Assembly (NCBI RefSeq): GCF_021462225.1
Contig: NC_061800.1
Span: 1,612,001 to 1,676,000 of the forward strand
Source of the DNA: Girardinichthys multiradiatus
Taxonomy: Eukaryota; Chordata; Actinopteri; Cyprinodontiformes; Goodeidae
DNA: 64,000 bases
Direction of reading: 5' to 3'
Position 1 is the first letter of the stretch, and each line of letters starts with the position of its first letter. The position numbers were made by a program, and so were the translations under genes. Shown in pieces: positions 20,230 to 31,500 of this stretch. Below the pieces are notes generated by a model that was not told the DNA's origin, searched no databases, and was given only the letters and a program-made list of their open reading frames with translations.

Positions 20230-20560
20230 TGGTGGAGGTGTCACGATCCTAGGTGTTCTGTTTTGGTTTTTGGGTACATTTTTTCCAGTATTTTCTGTCA
20301 GGTCTTGCCTTATCAGTTTACTCTTCTGTAATGTATAGGTGTTAGGTGTTTTTCATGCTTTTCGTTGCATCTAGTTTTTTTGTTTTTCCTTAGGTCCTGT
20401 TCATTCTGAGATGTCTATGTTTAGTTCTAATTATGTTACCAATCAGTTCTGCCTGTTTTTACCTGCGCTAAGCTCCATGTATAGTCTACTGTTCCATTTA
20501 CTCTTCATGGGTCTATACTGTTTGTTTATTGCCATGTCACGTCCGTGCCTGCCTTCAGAG
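20230..20560 (+). repeat. T-rich dispersed repeat, copy 3
   Basis: gtcacgatcctaggtgttct is followed by T/G-rich text (tttggtttttgggtac, ttttcatgcttttcg, ttcctgc/gcctgcc phrases), like the blocks at 7171-7860 and 13260-13781. The family is not identified. Confidence 0.35.
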
Positions 20561-21258
20561 CAGATTTTACTTCTTAAGGAAGCTTAGGTCCTCCATGATG
20601 AGACCCATAACAACATACCACTGTTCATTCATTCTGACAAGCTGGTAACAGGTTAAACAGACATAAATAAAACTCTGAATAGTGCATACATCCAGTTAAA
20701 CACTGACTGACTTGGCATTAGCTGCAGACAGAGCTAATGGAGCTGGAGGACTTAACTCACATAGTGTATTTTCTTTCTGCTTGCTGTACAGACAGAAAAA
20801 ACATCAGTATCTTTGCACTAGTGAATGGTTTTCCTTCGTGTTTTCTCTTCCCTTTAATCATTTCATCTTCAACACATGGCAGAACAGGTGGCAGCATTGA
20901 AATGTTTATAATAAAAAACCTTATTGATCGCATTTGAATGTCACAGGAGTTTCATTCAAAATTGCAATTAAACGAACCAACAAAAAAAAAGTGATGTTGT
21001 ATGGTCTTAAATGTTCTTAAGAAAAGAAATACATGTCTTGAATACCAGAACATTACTGGTAGGACTACATATCCCTTCTGGCCTGGGAACATATGGGGAT
21101 CCTCCAGAATAAGATGAACAGTGTTGCTGAAGAGAGCTACCTTGACCTGTTACACTGCAACTGATCTTAAATTCTTTAAAAAACACAGATGGATTAATCT
21201 TAACTGAAAACAGAAATACGTTTTTTTTTTCTATCTGCATAACAAACATTTTTAAGAT
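20561..21258. other. no recognisable feature
   Basis: No convincing exon or repeat. It lies downstream of the 3' end of the minus-strand Rex1-like LINE. Confidence 0.45.
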
Positions 21259-23700
21259 AGCAAATAATAATAATAATAATAATCGGTCTTTCCACAATGA
21301 TCTCCAGAGGTTCCAGAGGAGTCCCCAGAACAGATCCAGCCTTCTTTATCAGCTTGTTGAGCTTTTTTAAGTCCCTGGCTCTGATGCTGCTTCCCCAGCA
21401 GATGATGGAGAAGAGATCAGACTCTCCACAACAGACTTATAGAAGATATGCAGCATCTTGCTGCAAACACCAAAGGACCTAAGCTTCCTCAGGAAGTACA
21501 GTCTGCTCTGTCCCTTCTTGTAGATGGCTTCACAGTTGAATCTCCACTCTAGTCTGTTGTCCAGGTGAACACCGAGATATTTATACTCCTCCACCACCTC
21601 CACTTCTTCTCCCATGATAGAAACAGTTTTTGACTTATTCCTGTTTCTCTTAAAATCTACAATCATCTCCTTTGCTTTAGTCACGTTCAAAATGAGATGA
21701 TTGTTTCCACACCATGCCACAAAGCGGTCCACCACCTTCCTGTACTCATCTTCTTATCCATCTCTGATCCACCCCACGACTGCAGAATCATCCAAGTATT
21801 TCTGCAGATGACAGGAGTCTGTCTTGTACTGGAAGTCTGAGGTGTACAGAGTAAAAAGGAATGGTGAGAGTACCGTCCCCTGTGGTGCTCCTGTGCTGCT
21901 GACTACCTGGTTAGACTCACAACCCTTCAGTCTCACAAACTGTGGTCTGTTTGTCAGGTAGTCTTTGATCCAGGATATTGTTGAGGCCTCCACCTGAGTC
22001 TTCTTGAGTTTCTGACAAAGCAAATCAGGTTGAATTGTATTAAATGCACTGGAGAAATCAAAGAACGTGATCCTCACAGTGCTACTGGCTTTGTCCAGAT
22101 GACAGTGGGTTTGTTGAAGCAGGTGTATGATGGCATCTTCAACTCCAACTCCACAGCGATAAGCAAACTGGAGGGGGTCCTGATGGTTTACTGTTTGCTT
22201 ACTCAGGTGGGCCAACAGGAGTCTCTCTAGGACCTTCATGATGTGGGATGTTAGGGCAACAGGTCTATAGTCATTGAGGACTGATGGGTGAGTTTTCTTT
22301 GGTACCGGAACAAGACAGGAGGTCTTCCACAACACCGGAACCTTCTTCTGGGCCAGGCTAAGGTTGAAGATTCGCTGCAGAATCCCACAGAGCTGCTCTT
22401 CACAGGCCTTCAGGACTCTAGGGCTGACATGATCTGGACCTGCAGCCTTATTCCGATTCAGTATCTCCAGTTGCATCTTCACTTGACTTCTTGAGACACA
22501 CAGGTGGAAGGGGGAAGCAAAGGAAGCATCAGCATCTTCTGATATGGTTGAAGGCAAACATGTGGTGGAAGAAGGGTCTATGGCTGAGGTGGAAGATAAA
22601 AAATTTGAGGTGTTACTGGACAACTGTGGGTCCTGTGGGTCAAAGGAAGGTGGGATGTCTGTTTGGCTGTGAGCAGGAGAGGAGGATGCGAAGCTGATTT
22701 CTGAACTGAACTTATTGAAGAATGTGTTCAGTTCATTGGCTCTGTCCAGACCTCCATCGGTCCGATCATCCCTCTGCCTGAAGCCCGTGATCTTCTTCAT
22801 CCCTGTCCACACATCTCTGATATTGTTTTTCTGGAGCTTGCTCTCCAGCTTCTTCTTGTACACCTCCTTGCTGTCTCTTATCTTGACTTTAAGTTGCTTC
22901 TGTATAATCCTCAATAATTCTGTCTCCCTCTCTGAAGGCTTGTTTTTTCTTGTTAACCAGGTCCTTCAGGTCACTGGTGATCCAAGGTTTGTTATTGGGG
23001 AAGCATCTCACGGTTCTGGTGGGGATGATGTTATCCACACAGAAGTTTATATAGTCAGTTACACACTCAGTCATGGCATTGATGTCCTCTCCATGTGGCT
23101 GGCACAGTGCGTCCCAGTCTGTAACCTCAAAGCAACCTTGCAGAGGTTCTTCAGCTTCCTGTGACCATTTTCTCACAGTCCTCTTTATTACAGGTTGCCT
23201 CTGAACAAGGAGCTTATTTTTCGAGCAGAGAAAAACAAGATTGTGATCTGATTTGCCTAGAGGAGGTCTTGCTGTAGAGATGTAAGAGTCCTTGAGATTT
23301 GCATAAAACAAATCCAACGTTTTGTTTTCTCTGGTAGAGCAGCTGACAAACTATTGAAACGTTGGAAGTGTAGCAATGAGTGAAGCATGGTTAAAATCAC
23401 CAGAAATTTCCCCAAAAGCATTGGGGTTTTGTGTCTGTAGCTTAGCAACAACTGAGCTGATGGCATCACATGCAGTGTCGGCAACAGCGGAAGGTGGAAT
23501 GTAAACTGTTACCAAAATAACACTGGTGAAGTTTCTGGGTAAATAATATGGACGAAAACTTACTGCCAACAGTTCAATATCTGGACTGCAGAGATGACAC
23601 TTCACAGTAACATGTCCTGGATTACACCATGTGTTGTTCACAAGTACTGCCAGTACATTTGCCGCTCCTCTTTAAATCTCTGTCTGCTCGTATGGTTAAA
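21259..23700 (-). pseudogene. Rex1-like LINE (endonuclease-RT), decayed
   Basis: This non-LTR retrotransposon is read on the minus strand. Endonuclease text starts near 23700 (AVLVNNTWCN, VTVYIPPSAVADTACDA, GKSDHNLVFL near 23250). It is followed by a linker (PNNKPWITSDLKDLVNKKKQ) and RT (NRNKAAGPDHVSPRVLK, NDYRPVALTSHIMKVLERLL, TFFDFSSAFNTIQPDLL, STGAPQGTVLSPFLFTLYTS). The catalytic YLDD box is at 21787-21798. The C-terminal part ([16 protein letters not shown]) ends near 21370. The 3' end carries an (ATT)n tail at about 21262-21283. Three or more frame changes break it into separate frames (23641-23351, 23317-22889, 22914-21754, 21735-21367). The Rex1/Babar assignment is from memory of the family's thumb text. 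Confidence 0.75.
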
Positions 23701-24741
23701 AAGCCAGGTAGAGAGACAAGTGTTTGTGGCTGGTAATTATGTAAAAACAAAGCTTGTAAAACAGTGTTATACATTTGCTCAAATTTAGCTTAAAACATTG
23801 GAATGTACAGTCATTAAAATGTAATCCCCTTGAAAAAACAGTCGTGTAATAAAAAACAGAGTAACTATGGCAATTAACAGTGTGAAACCGGTGAGTTTGT
23901 AGTTCTTCATTTCATCCAGCAGAGAGCAGCATCAGCCATCAGCTGCAACTAATTATTCGACACAGAAAGTAGGTAAGGCTGGTGTGAAAACAGAATGCTG
24001 GGCCTCATCCTCTCATTGTATGAAAAAATGTGTTCATTCAGTAAAATGTAACTTTTTAAATGTTAAAGGAATGATATACAGATCAGTTATTGCGCTTCAT
24101 TACAATTTGTTTGTTATTTAAAAAAATAACATTTTATTTAACTTGAGATTTATACTTGAGATTTCAGCCTGTGTATGGCTTCAGCCATCAGCTCATTAAC
24201 ATAATACTCAGCAGGAATAAAAATCTTCAGATTAAAGAAAAAATGTCAGAAGGCTTTCATTTCATCTAGCCACCGTGATCTGTTGGTGGACAGTCATCAG
24301 AAATGTTCACATTTCCTCTGATAACAGACTGCAAAATATAGGAATAACCAAGCACAGCCTTTAAATAAGCAGCGATGACTCATTCTCAGACAGCAAAGAC
24401 ACTGAGAGACTTTTTCTATCCACCACACATATTGAGCAATTCATCTGTCTGTTTTTCCTGACAGAAATACTGAGCTTACTTTGTTGGATAAATGGAAAAT
24501 CATCAAAGATTAAATTAACACAAATGTAATTTCACTTATTATTCCAGATTTCAGTTTTAAAATGGGTAAAAGAATTACAGTATACAAAGGAGAGACGTTA
24601 CCTCTAGGAAGGAGTGAAGAAGTCCATCTGTTAAGATGTTCAGTTTGTTCTGATTCCAGATCATTATTATATGATATATTATATATGATATATTAATTGA
24701 AACACAATCATTTCGACAGCAAACCAAATCTTTTATTAGAA
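23701..24741. other. no recognisable feature
   Basis: AT-rich intergenic sequence. No exon, domain or repeat was recognised. Confidence 0.45.
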
Positions 24742-25005
24742 GTTAGGGTGGTGATAGGAGATTGTCCTTAACCAGTGGGTTGCTGGTTCAAACCCCTGCT
24801 CTGTCTGGCTCAGTTTTTATGTCCTTGGGCAAGACACTTCACCTGACTTGCCTACTGATGGTGGTCAGAGGGCCCGGTGGCGCTGATTGTATGGCAGCTC
24901 ACTTCTGTCAGTGTGTGAATGACTGAATGTAGTGTAAAGTGCTTTGGGGTCTCTGGGGACTTGATAAAGGGCTATACAAGTTCAGGTCATTTACTATTTA
25001 AACAT
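24742..25005 (+). repeat. tRNA-derived SINE, copy 2
   Basis: The B box ggttcaaaccc (24785-24795), the core cttgggcaagacacttcac, gatggtggtcagagggc, and a 3' end gtgctttggggtctc...tacaagttcaggtcatttac align end to end with the SINE at 18299-18545. It lies about 430 bp upstream of the rrp1b start codon. Confidence 0.85.
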
Positions 25006-25262
25006 TACCTTCTTTAAACTGGGGAAACATGCTACCGGAAAATGTGACCTTTGGTTTCAAGAGGAGTTAGTGGAACACATTTTATTGTTCTGTGCCAACT
25101 ATAATGAAGGGAACTGATATGTGATTTAAAAGAAATTGCAGCTGGAAATAAGATCATTTGGACAAAGTCAAAGTTCGGAATGTTATTGTTGTTAAGTACC
25201 TTAAGAACACTGAGTTAATAGAGAAACATGGATGCATGTATGTTATGTAGCAAGTTAGTATG

Positions 25263-25350
25263 CCGATCCACATTCAGTTCCAGTTGGTGGCGATAATTAA
25301 CCAAAACGTTGCTTTCCAACCGCCATTTCAACAAGAAGAAGAGGACGAGG
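25263..25350 (+). repeat. dispersed fish repeat end overlapping the rrp1b promoter/5' UTR
   Basis: cagttccagttggtggcgat, then aacgttgctttccaaccgcc and aacaagaagaagaggacg, is the pattern of a widespread fish repeat end (gtggcg ... ttgccaaccgcc ... gaagaagaag). It sits directly before the rrp1b coding start and carries a YY1-like ccgccat core at 25320-25326. The repeat identity is recognised from memory of fish sequences. Confidence 0.5.
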
Positions 25351-25439
25351 AAGAGGACGTCATTGACCCGCGCCGAAGGAGAAAACGTGTGAAGAAAGAA
25401 GAAGAAGGGACAGACGAACCCACGTGAACGTGTGAGAGC
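25327..25439 (+). promoter_or_regulatory. rrp1b 5' leader region, TATA-less
   Basis: This is a purine-rich leader (gaagaagaggacgaggaaga...) with a CRE-like gacgtcat at about 25358-25365 and no TATA box close upstream. The YY1-like ccgccat at 25320 is common near start sites of housekeeping and ribosome-biogenesis genes. The exact transcription start is unknown. Confidence 0.4.
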
Positions 25440-25566
25440 ATGGCACCAATTCAGGAGCCGGAGAGTCAGCTGGCTCAGAGGTTAGCCTCCAACGAGAAGG
25501 CCATCCGGACCAAGGCTGTGAAGAAACTGCGGAAATACATCAGTGCCCGCTCCCAGAGAGCCGCAG
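25440..25566 (+). CDS. rrp1b: rrp1b exon 1 (start)
   Basis: ATG at 25440 begins [20 protein letters not shown]. The donor is cag|gtaggc, leaving phase 1. This is residues 1-42, the start of the Nop52 domain. Confidence 0.93.
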
Positions 25567-28500
25567 GTAGGCTAACTGAACGGGGCATGGGGCGAACAGG
25601 GAGCCAAACACAGGCTGACCTACACACAGGGCCCCGCAGTCACCACACGGCAATAATTAGAGTTTTGCCAACAATGATCATTACTTCAGTCGGTGACAAA
25701 CTGAGGCCTAAAGGCTAATGTGTGACTACGATCTACGCCAAGGTGTCTTAGGCCAGTCTTTCAGAGTCAGCATCCTGTAACCTCTAGATGTATCCTATCT
25801 CCAACACACCTGAGTCAAATAAATAGCTCGTCACTCGGCCTCTGCAGAGCTGAATGACTGTTGATGAGGGAAGCAAGTCTTTGATTCAGGTGTGTTGGAG
25901 CACAAAGTTGAAGATGACTCGCAAGGACTGTAGTTGGGCACCCCTGATCTTCAATTAATAGCATTGTCCGTCTGCACACAGTACTCTAAAGACCTACAGA
26001 TCTCAGAGGAGCATTAGTGATCAGGCAGTGACGATTCATACTGAGGTGTAGCAGGCATGTGCTCTGAATTGACTGATGTTTCCTCTGGTTTTCAGGCGGA
26101 TTCACAGGAGATGAACTCCTCAAGCTGTGGAAAGGTCTTTTCTACTGCCTGTGGATGCAGGACAAACCACTGCTGCAGGTGTGTGAACACATGAGCTGAC
26201 TTTTTCATAAGCCTGAAGCTGCCTGAAAGAGGCAGGATTAGCTTCCTAATGAGGTACCTTCAGGTTTCATTTTAAAGCTTATTGACTTCATGAAGCTTCT
26301 TTCATTCTCAACATACTCCAGAAAATGTAAAGTTTCTAAATAACACATCAAAGCACCTCTCTGCTTGTATTAAAATACTTTTAATTTTGCTTCAGAACAT
26401 AGAATGGTACCTGTGATGTTACATACACTTGAATGACTTTGGCATAATTAAATCTTTAAAATGTAATGACAAATAATTGCTCTTTATATGTCAAATACAC
26501 TTTAGTAAGTTGACCAAGTCAAATTGAAACCAGATGTTTACATCCACTGTTTAAAATAAACCAAATACACAGTCACTGTCTGAGATTAAATCAGACTAAA
26601 CCTTTCCAGTTTTAGTTCACTTTGGATTGCCAGAATTATTTGTTGTTCACTGCAATAATAATAAAAAATGTCTGTTACCTTAAAGTCAAAAGTTAACATA
26701 CATTTGTATGTTCCTCCCGTATTTCCACATAATGTCCGTTCCTCTTGATGCCTGCTATTTTGTAAAGTGCACCCACATAACACGATGCTGCTACCCCTGT
26801 ACTTCACAGTTGGGATGGTGGTCAAAGACATGCAAGCATCCCCTCTTTTTCTTTAAATGTAACAATAGTCATTATGGCCCAAACATTTTAGTTTTATCAG
26901 ACTATAGGACATGTCTCTGGAAATTAACATCTATGTCCCAGAGTGCATCTGCAAACTTTAATCATGTTGTTTAATCTTTGATATTGCTTATGGAGTAATG
27001 GCTTCTTCCTCCACAACCTCTCACCAGCTCCAGCCACCATTTTAGCTTTTATTCTGGGGTTGATTTGTACATTTCACGCCAGAACATGTCCAGCTCTGCG
27101 ACACCTTTCTCCTCCCTAAGCAGTATGATTCTCATGACATTAATACTTGTCTAGAGTAGTATGACAGATGAATGTGGCAACTTTCGCTATCTGGAAACTG
27201 TACACATGGATGAATTAGACTCTCCCTGATATTTTGTCTTATTTTTGCCATGATGTCACACAAGGAAGCAGTGTGTTTGGGATGTTTTCTTAAAATACAT
27301 CTGTACCTCCGTTTAACTAAAATGTTGTGAATTAACATATCAGAAGCTTACAAATCCATGCCATCATATCTAAGTTTCCCAAATAGTTTGAACTCCTCAT
27401 TATTCTGTCTCTTGGCAAATAGATAATTGTGATAATTCTAACTGATCTAAAAAAGAAAACAGCTAGTCTGATTTCATTTCAGTGTATTTTCATGTAATGT
27501 ATGTAAATACGTGTTTTAGTTTAAACTTTCTCTGCCACTATAATTCACCATCCAGTGGGTTGACGGGTAATGATAGCTAGGGTCTGAGCTCCCATGTGGA
27601 AAACTGAGATCCCCATGCTCTCTGTTTCAGTCACTTGTTCATTTGTAAATGATTGAGCATTGCCAGGTGTAACCATGATGTATCATCTGAGTCTTGTTAA
27701 TTAGATCACTGCTGTTGTTTTAGCTCAGGATTGCTCTTTATTTGGCATCCTGTCAGAAATGTTGCATACAAGGAATCATAGAGCCAGCTCTAGGTCCTAT
27801 AGTCAAATTTACTTATTCCTCGTGGTTTTTTCCTAAGGAGGAGCTGTCAAACCAGATCTCCGCCCTGATCCATAGCTTCCATGACATCGACAAACGTAAG
27901 TTTCTCCTGCATTATTTCACAGTGAATCGTTGTCCTTCATGACAGATATAGCAGATACTTGCTGTGTTTGCTAATGAAAATAATTTTCCCTGCAGAGCTG
28001 ATGTACCTAGAGAGCTTCCTGCAAACCTTTAAACGGGAGTGGACCGGGATTGACCGGCTGCGGATGGACAAGTTCTACCAGGTTTGTACTCTTTGTTTGT
28101 CAATAGAACAGCTGATATCATTTACTCACTGTTCATCCTGAACTCAAGTGAAAACTTTGGGTATTTGTAAAAAAAATACTTAGAGTGAAGTTGTTTTTGT
28201 AAAAAAAAAAAAAAAAAGTCATTTGAATTAATTAATCCATCATCTGCTCTTTAGTTCGTCATAATTGACTCAGTTGTGATCGGTTCTCTGGGCTTGTTGA
28301 CCTTTTTTCTGGCTGAAGATGAGAACTGAAGTGACGTTTCATAGCAGCTGGTTACTTGTAATTCCTTCATCGCCAGCCGCTCAGCTGCAAATCAAGTTTA
28401 TTAACCAATGGAGGCCTGGAAAATTAAAGTGGAAAAACACACTACAGGCTGATCCAACTTTGATATAATGTCCTTAAAACAAGTCAAAATGAGGCTCAGT

Positions 28501-31500
28501 ATTGTGTGTGGCCTCTACGTGGCTGTATGACCTCCCTACAACGCCTGGACATGCTCCTGATGACACGGTGGATGGTCTCCTGAGGGATCTCCTCCCAGAC
28601 CTGGACTAAAGCATCCGCCAACTCCTGGACAGTCTGTGGTGCAATGTGACGTTGGTGGATGGAGCGAGATATGATGTCCCAGATGTTCTCAATCGGATTC
28701 AGGTCTGCGAAACGGGCGGGCCAGTCTATAGCTTCAATGTCTTCATCTTGCAGGAACTGCTGACACACTCCAGCCACATGAGGTCTAGCATTGTCCTGCA
28801 TTAGGAGGAACCCAGGGACAACCACACCAGCATATGGTCTCACAAGGGGTCTGAGGATCTCATCTCGGTACCTAATGGCAGTCCGGCTACCTCTGGCGAG
28901 CACATGGAGGGCCATACCGCCCTCCAAAGAAATGCCAAACCGGTCATGCTGAAGGATGTTGCAGGCAGCAGATCGCTCTCCACAGTGTCTCCAGACTCTG
29001 TCACGTCTGTCACATGTGTTCAGTGTGAACCTGTTTTCATCTGTGAACAGCACAGGGCGCCAGTGGCGAATTTGTCAATCCTGGTGTTCTCTGGCAAATG
29101 CCAAGCGTCCTGCACGGTGTTGGGCTGTGAGCACAACCCCCATTTGTGGACGTCAGGCCCTCATACCATCCTCATGGAGTCGGTTTCTAACCGTTTGTGC
29201 AGACACATGCATATTTGTGGCCTGCTGGAGTCATTTTGCAGGGCTCTGGCAGTGCTCCTCCTGTTCCTCCTTGCACAAAGGCGGAGGTAGCGGTTCTGCT
29301 GCTGGGTTGTTGCCCTCCTACGGCCTCCTCCACGTCTCCTGGTGTACTGGCCTGTCTCCTGGTAGCGCCTCCAGGCTCTGGACACTACGCTGACAGACAA
29401 AGCAAACCTTCTTGCCACAGCTCGCATTGATGTGCCATCCTGGATGAGCTGCACTACCTGAGCCACTTGTGTGGGTTGTAGAGTCCGTCTCATGCTACCA
29501 CGAGTGTGAAAGCACCACCAACATTCAAAAGTGACCAAAACATCAGCCAGAAAGCATCGGTACTGAGAAGTGGTCTGTGGTCCCCACCTGCAGAACCACT
29601 CCTTTATTGAGTGTTTCTTGATAATCACCAAAGATTTCCCCCTGTTGTCTTTTTCATTTGAACAACATGATGTGAAATTGATTGTCAATCAGTGTTGCTT
29701 CCTAAGTGGACAGTTTAATTTCACAGACGTTTGATTTACTTGGAGTTATATTGTGTTGTTTAAGTGTTCCCTTTATTTTTTTGAGCAGTGTATATGCAAT
29801 CAAACACACAGATGTTCAGAGTAGATGAGGCAGCAAATCTTTCTGTAAAACCTCAGCAATAAACACACTTCTCCACTCATTTCTAGATGACCTTTGTTAT
29901 AAGGATCTTGGCATTTTAGCACAAGTATCAGCAGGAACTTTCATGGGGTCTTATCTGTAAATTTTACTATATGATGATTAATGAAACATGACCAGGTATA
30001 ATGGCCTCCAGTCTTCAAAGTAATAAGGAATGGAGTATCCTAGAGTAAACACAACACAGTTTGTGAACTTCAGCACTTGTATTTTATTTGTAAAACTTCC
30101 CAAGAATACAAGTTTTAGCACTTTGCCATTTTACGCCCAGTTTAAAAACCACAGCTTTTCACCAGAGATGTTCAGGTTGTTCTGTTTCTGATGTTTGTAT
30201 GAGTGTGTCTTCAGTCAGTAAATCAAACTAAACTGGGCCAGTTGTTAAAACCAAGGTATGATTTGGCAAATCAAAGATAAAACTTGTCAAATTGATATAA
30301 ATGTATATAAAAACCACTGCATTTATTAAACATTATTTGACCTTTGCTCTGTTAGAAAAATGGAAATATGACCAAAAATAATTTGGTTTTTTATTTTTTC
30401 TGGAAAATTCAAAACTTTTCCAGACTATGTGGGAACCCTGAACTCTTCCATCACAGAAGTGGGGAAGGAATATTTCCATAAGCATTAAAAACCTGCAGTC
30501 ACCCAGAGCCCAGCCTTTAGACCTGCTGCTGAGATGTAGATCCAGCATCTATAGTTACATCTAAAAAAAATTAGAATATTTTGTTAAAAAATTAGAATTT
30601 TTCACAAAGTGAAACAGTTATTTTATAGAGATTCATTCAGCATATAGTAAAACATTTTACAGACTCTAAAAAATGCCATTTGGTGAAAGAACAACCTGCA
30701 AGTAATATTGACCAGTTAAAACAAGGATGTTTTAAGTAAAAATGTCAGGCTTTCAAAAGCATGCCCATTTCTATGCACTCAAAACTAGGTTGGACGTCCT
30801 CTTGTATGAATTACTGCATCAATGTGCCGTGGTATAGAGGAGATCAGCCCGTGGTTCTGCATAGGTGTAAAGGAAGTCCAGATTGCTTTGATAGCTGCCT
30901 TCAGGTCATCTGCCTTGTTGGGTCTGGTGTCTCATCTTCCTCTTGTCAACAACCATATATTCTCTATGGGGTTCAGGTCAGGGGAGTTTGTTGGGCTGTC
31001 AACAACAGGAACACCATTGTCACTGAACCAGCTTTTGGTACCTTTGGCAGTGTGGCCAAGTGCAAAGTCGTGCTGGAGATTAAAATCTGCATTTCCATAC
31101 AGCTTGTTAGCAGAGGGAAACATGAAGTGCTCTAGAATTTCCTGGTAGATGGCTGCATCTACTGTCGACTTTAAAAACACAGTGGACCAACACCACCAGA
31201 TGACATCCCCATCCCAAACCATCACTGACTGTGGAAACTTCACACTAGACTTCAAGCAATGTGGTGCCTCCCCACTCTTCCTCCAGGCTTCTGGGACCTT
31301 GATTTCTAAATGAAATGCAGAATTTACTTTTATCTGAAAACAGGACTTTGGACCATTGAACAATAGTCCAGTTTTGTTTTCTCTGGTTCAGGAGTGGCTT
31401 GACACGAGGTATTCGTCATTTGTAGCCCATGTCTAGTATCCGTCTGTGTGTGGTAAATCTTGATGCACCTATTCTGGTCTCAGTCCACTCCTTGTGGAGC

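Noticed and set aside
28904..29430. Overlapping plus-strand open frames of 77-145 codons
   Set aside because: They are antisense shadows of the minus-strand Tc1-like transposase of element D.
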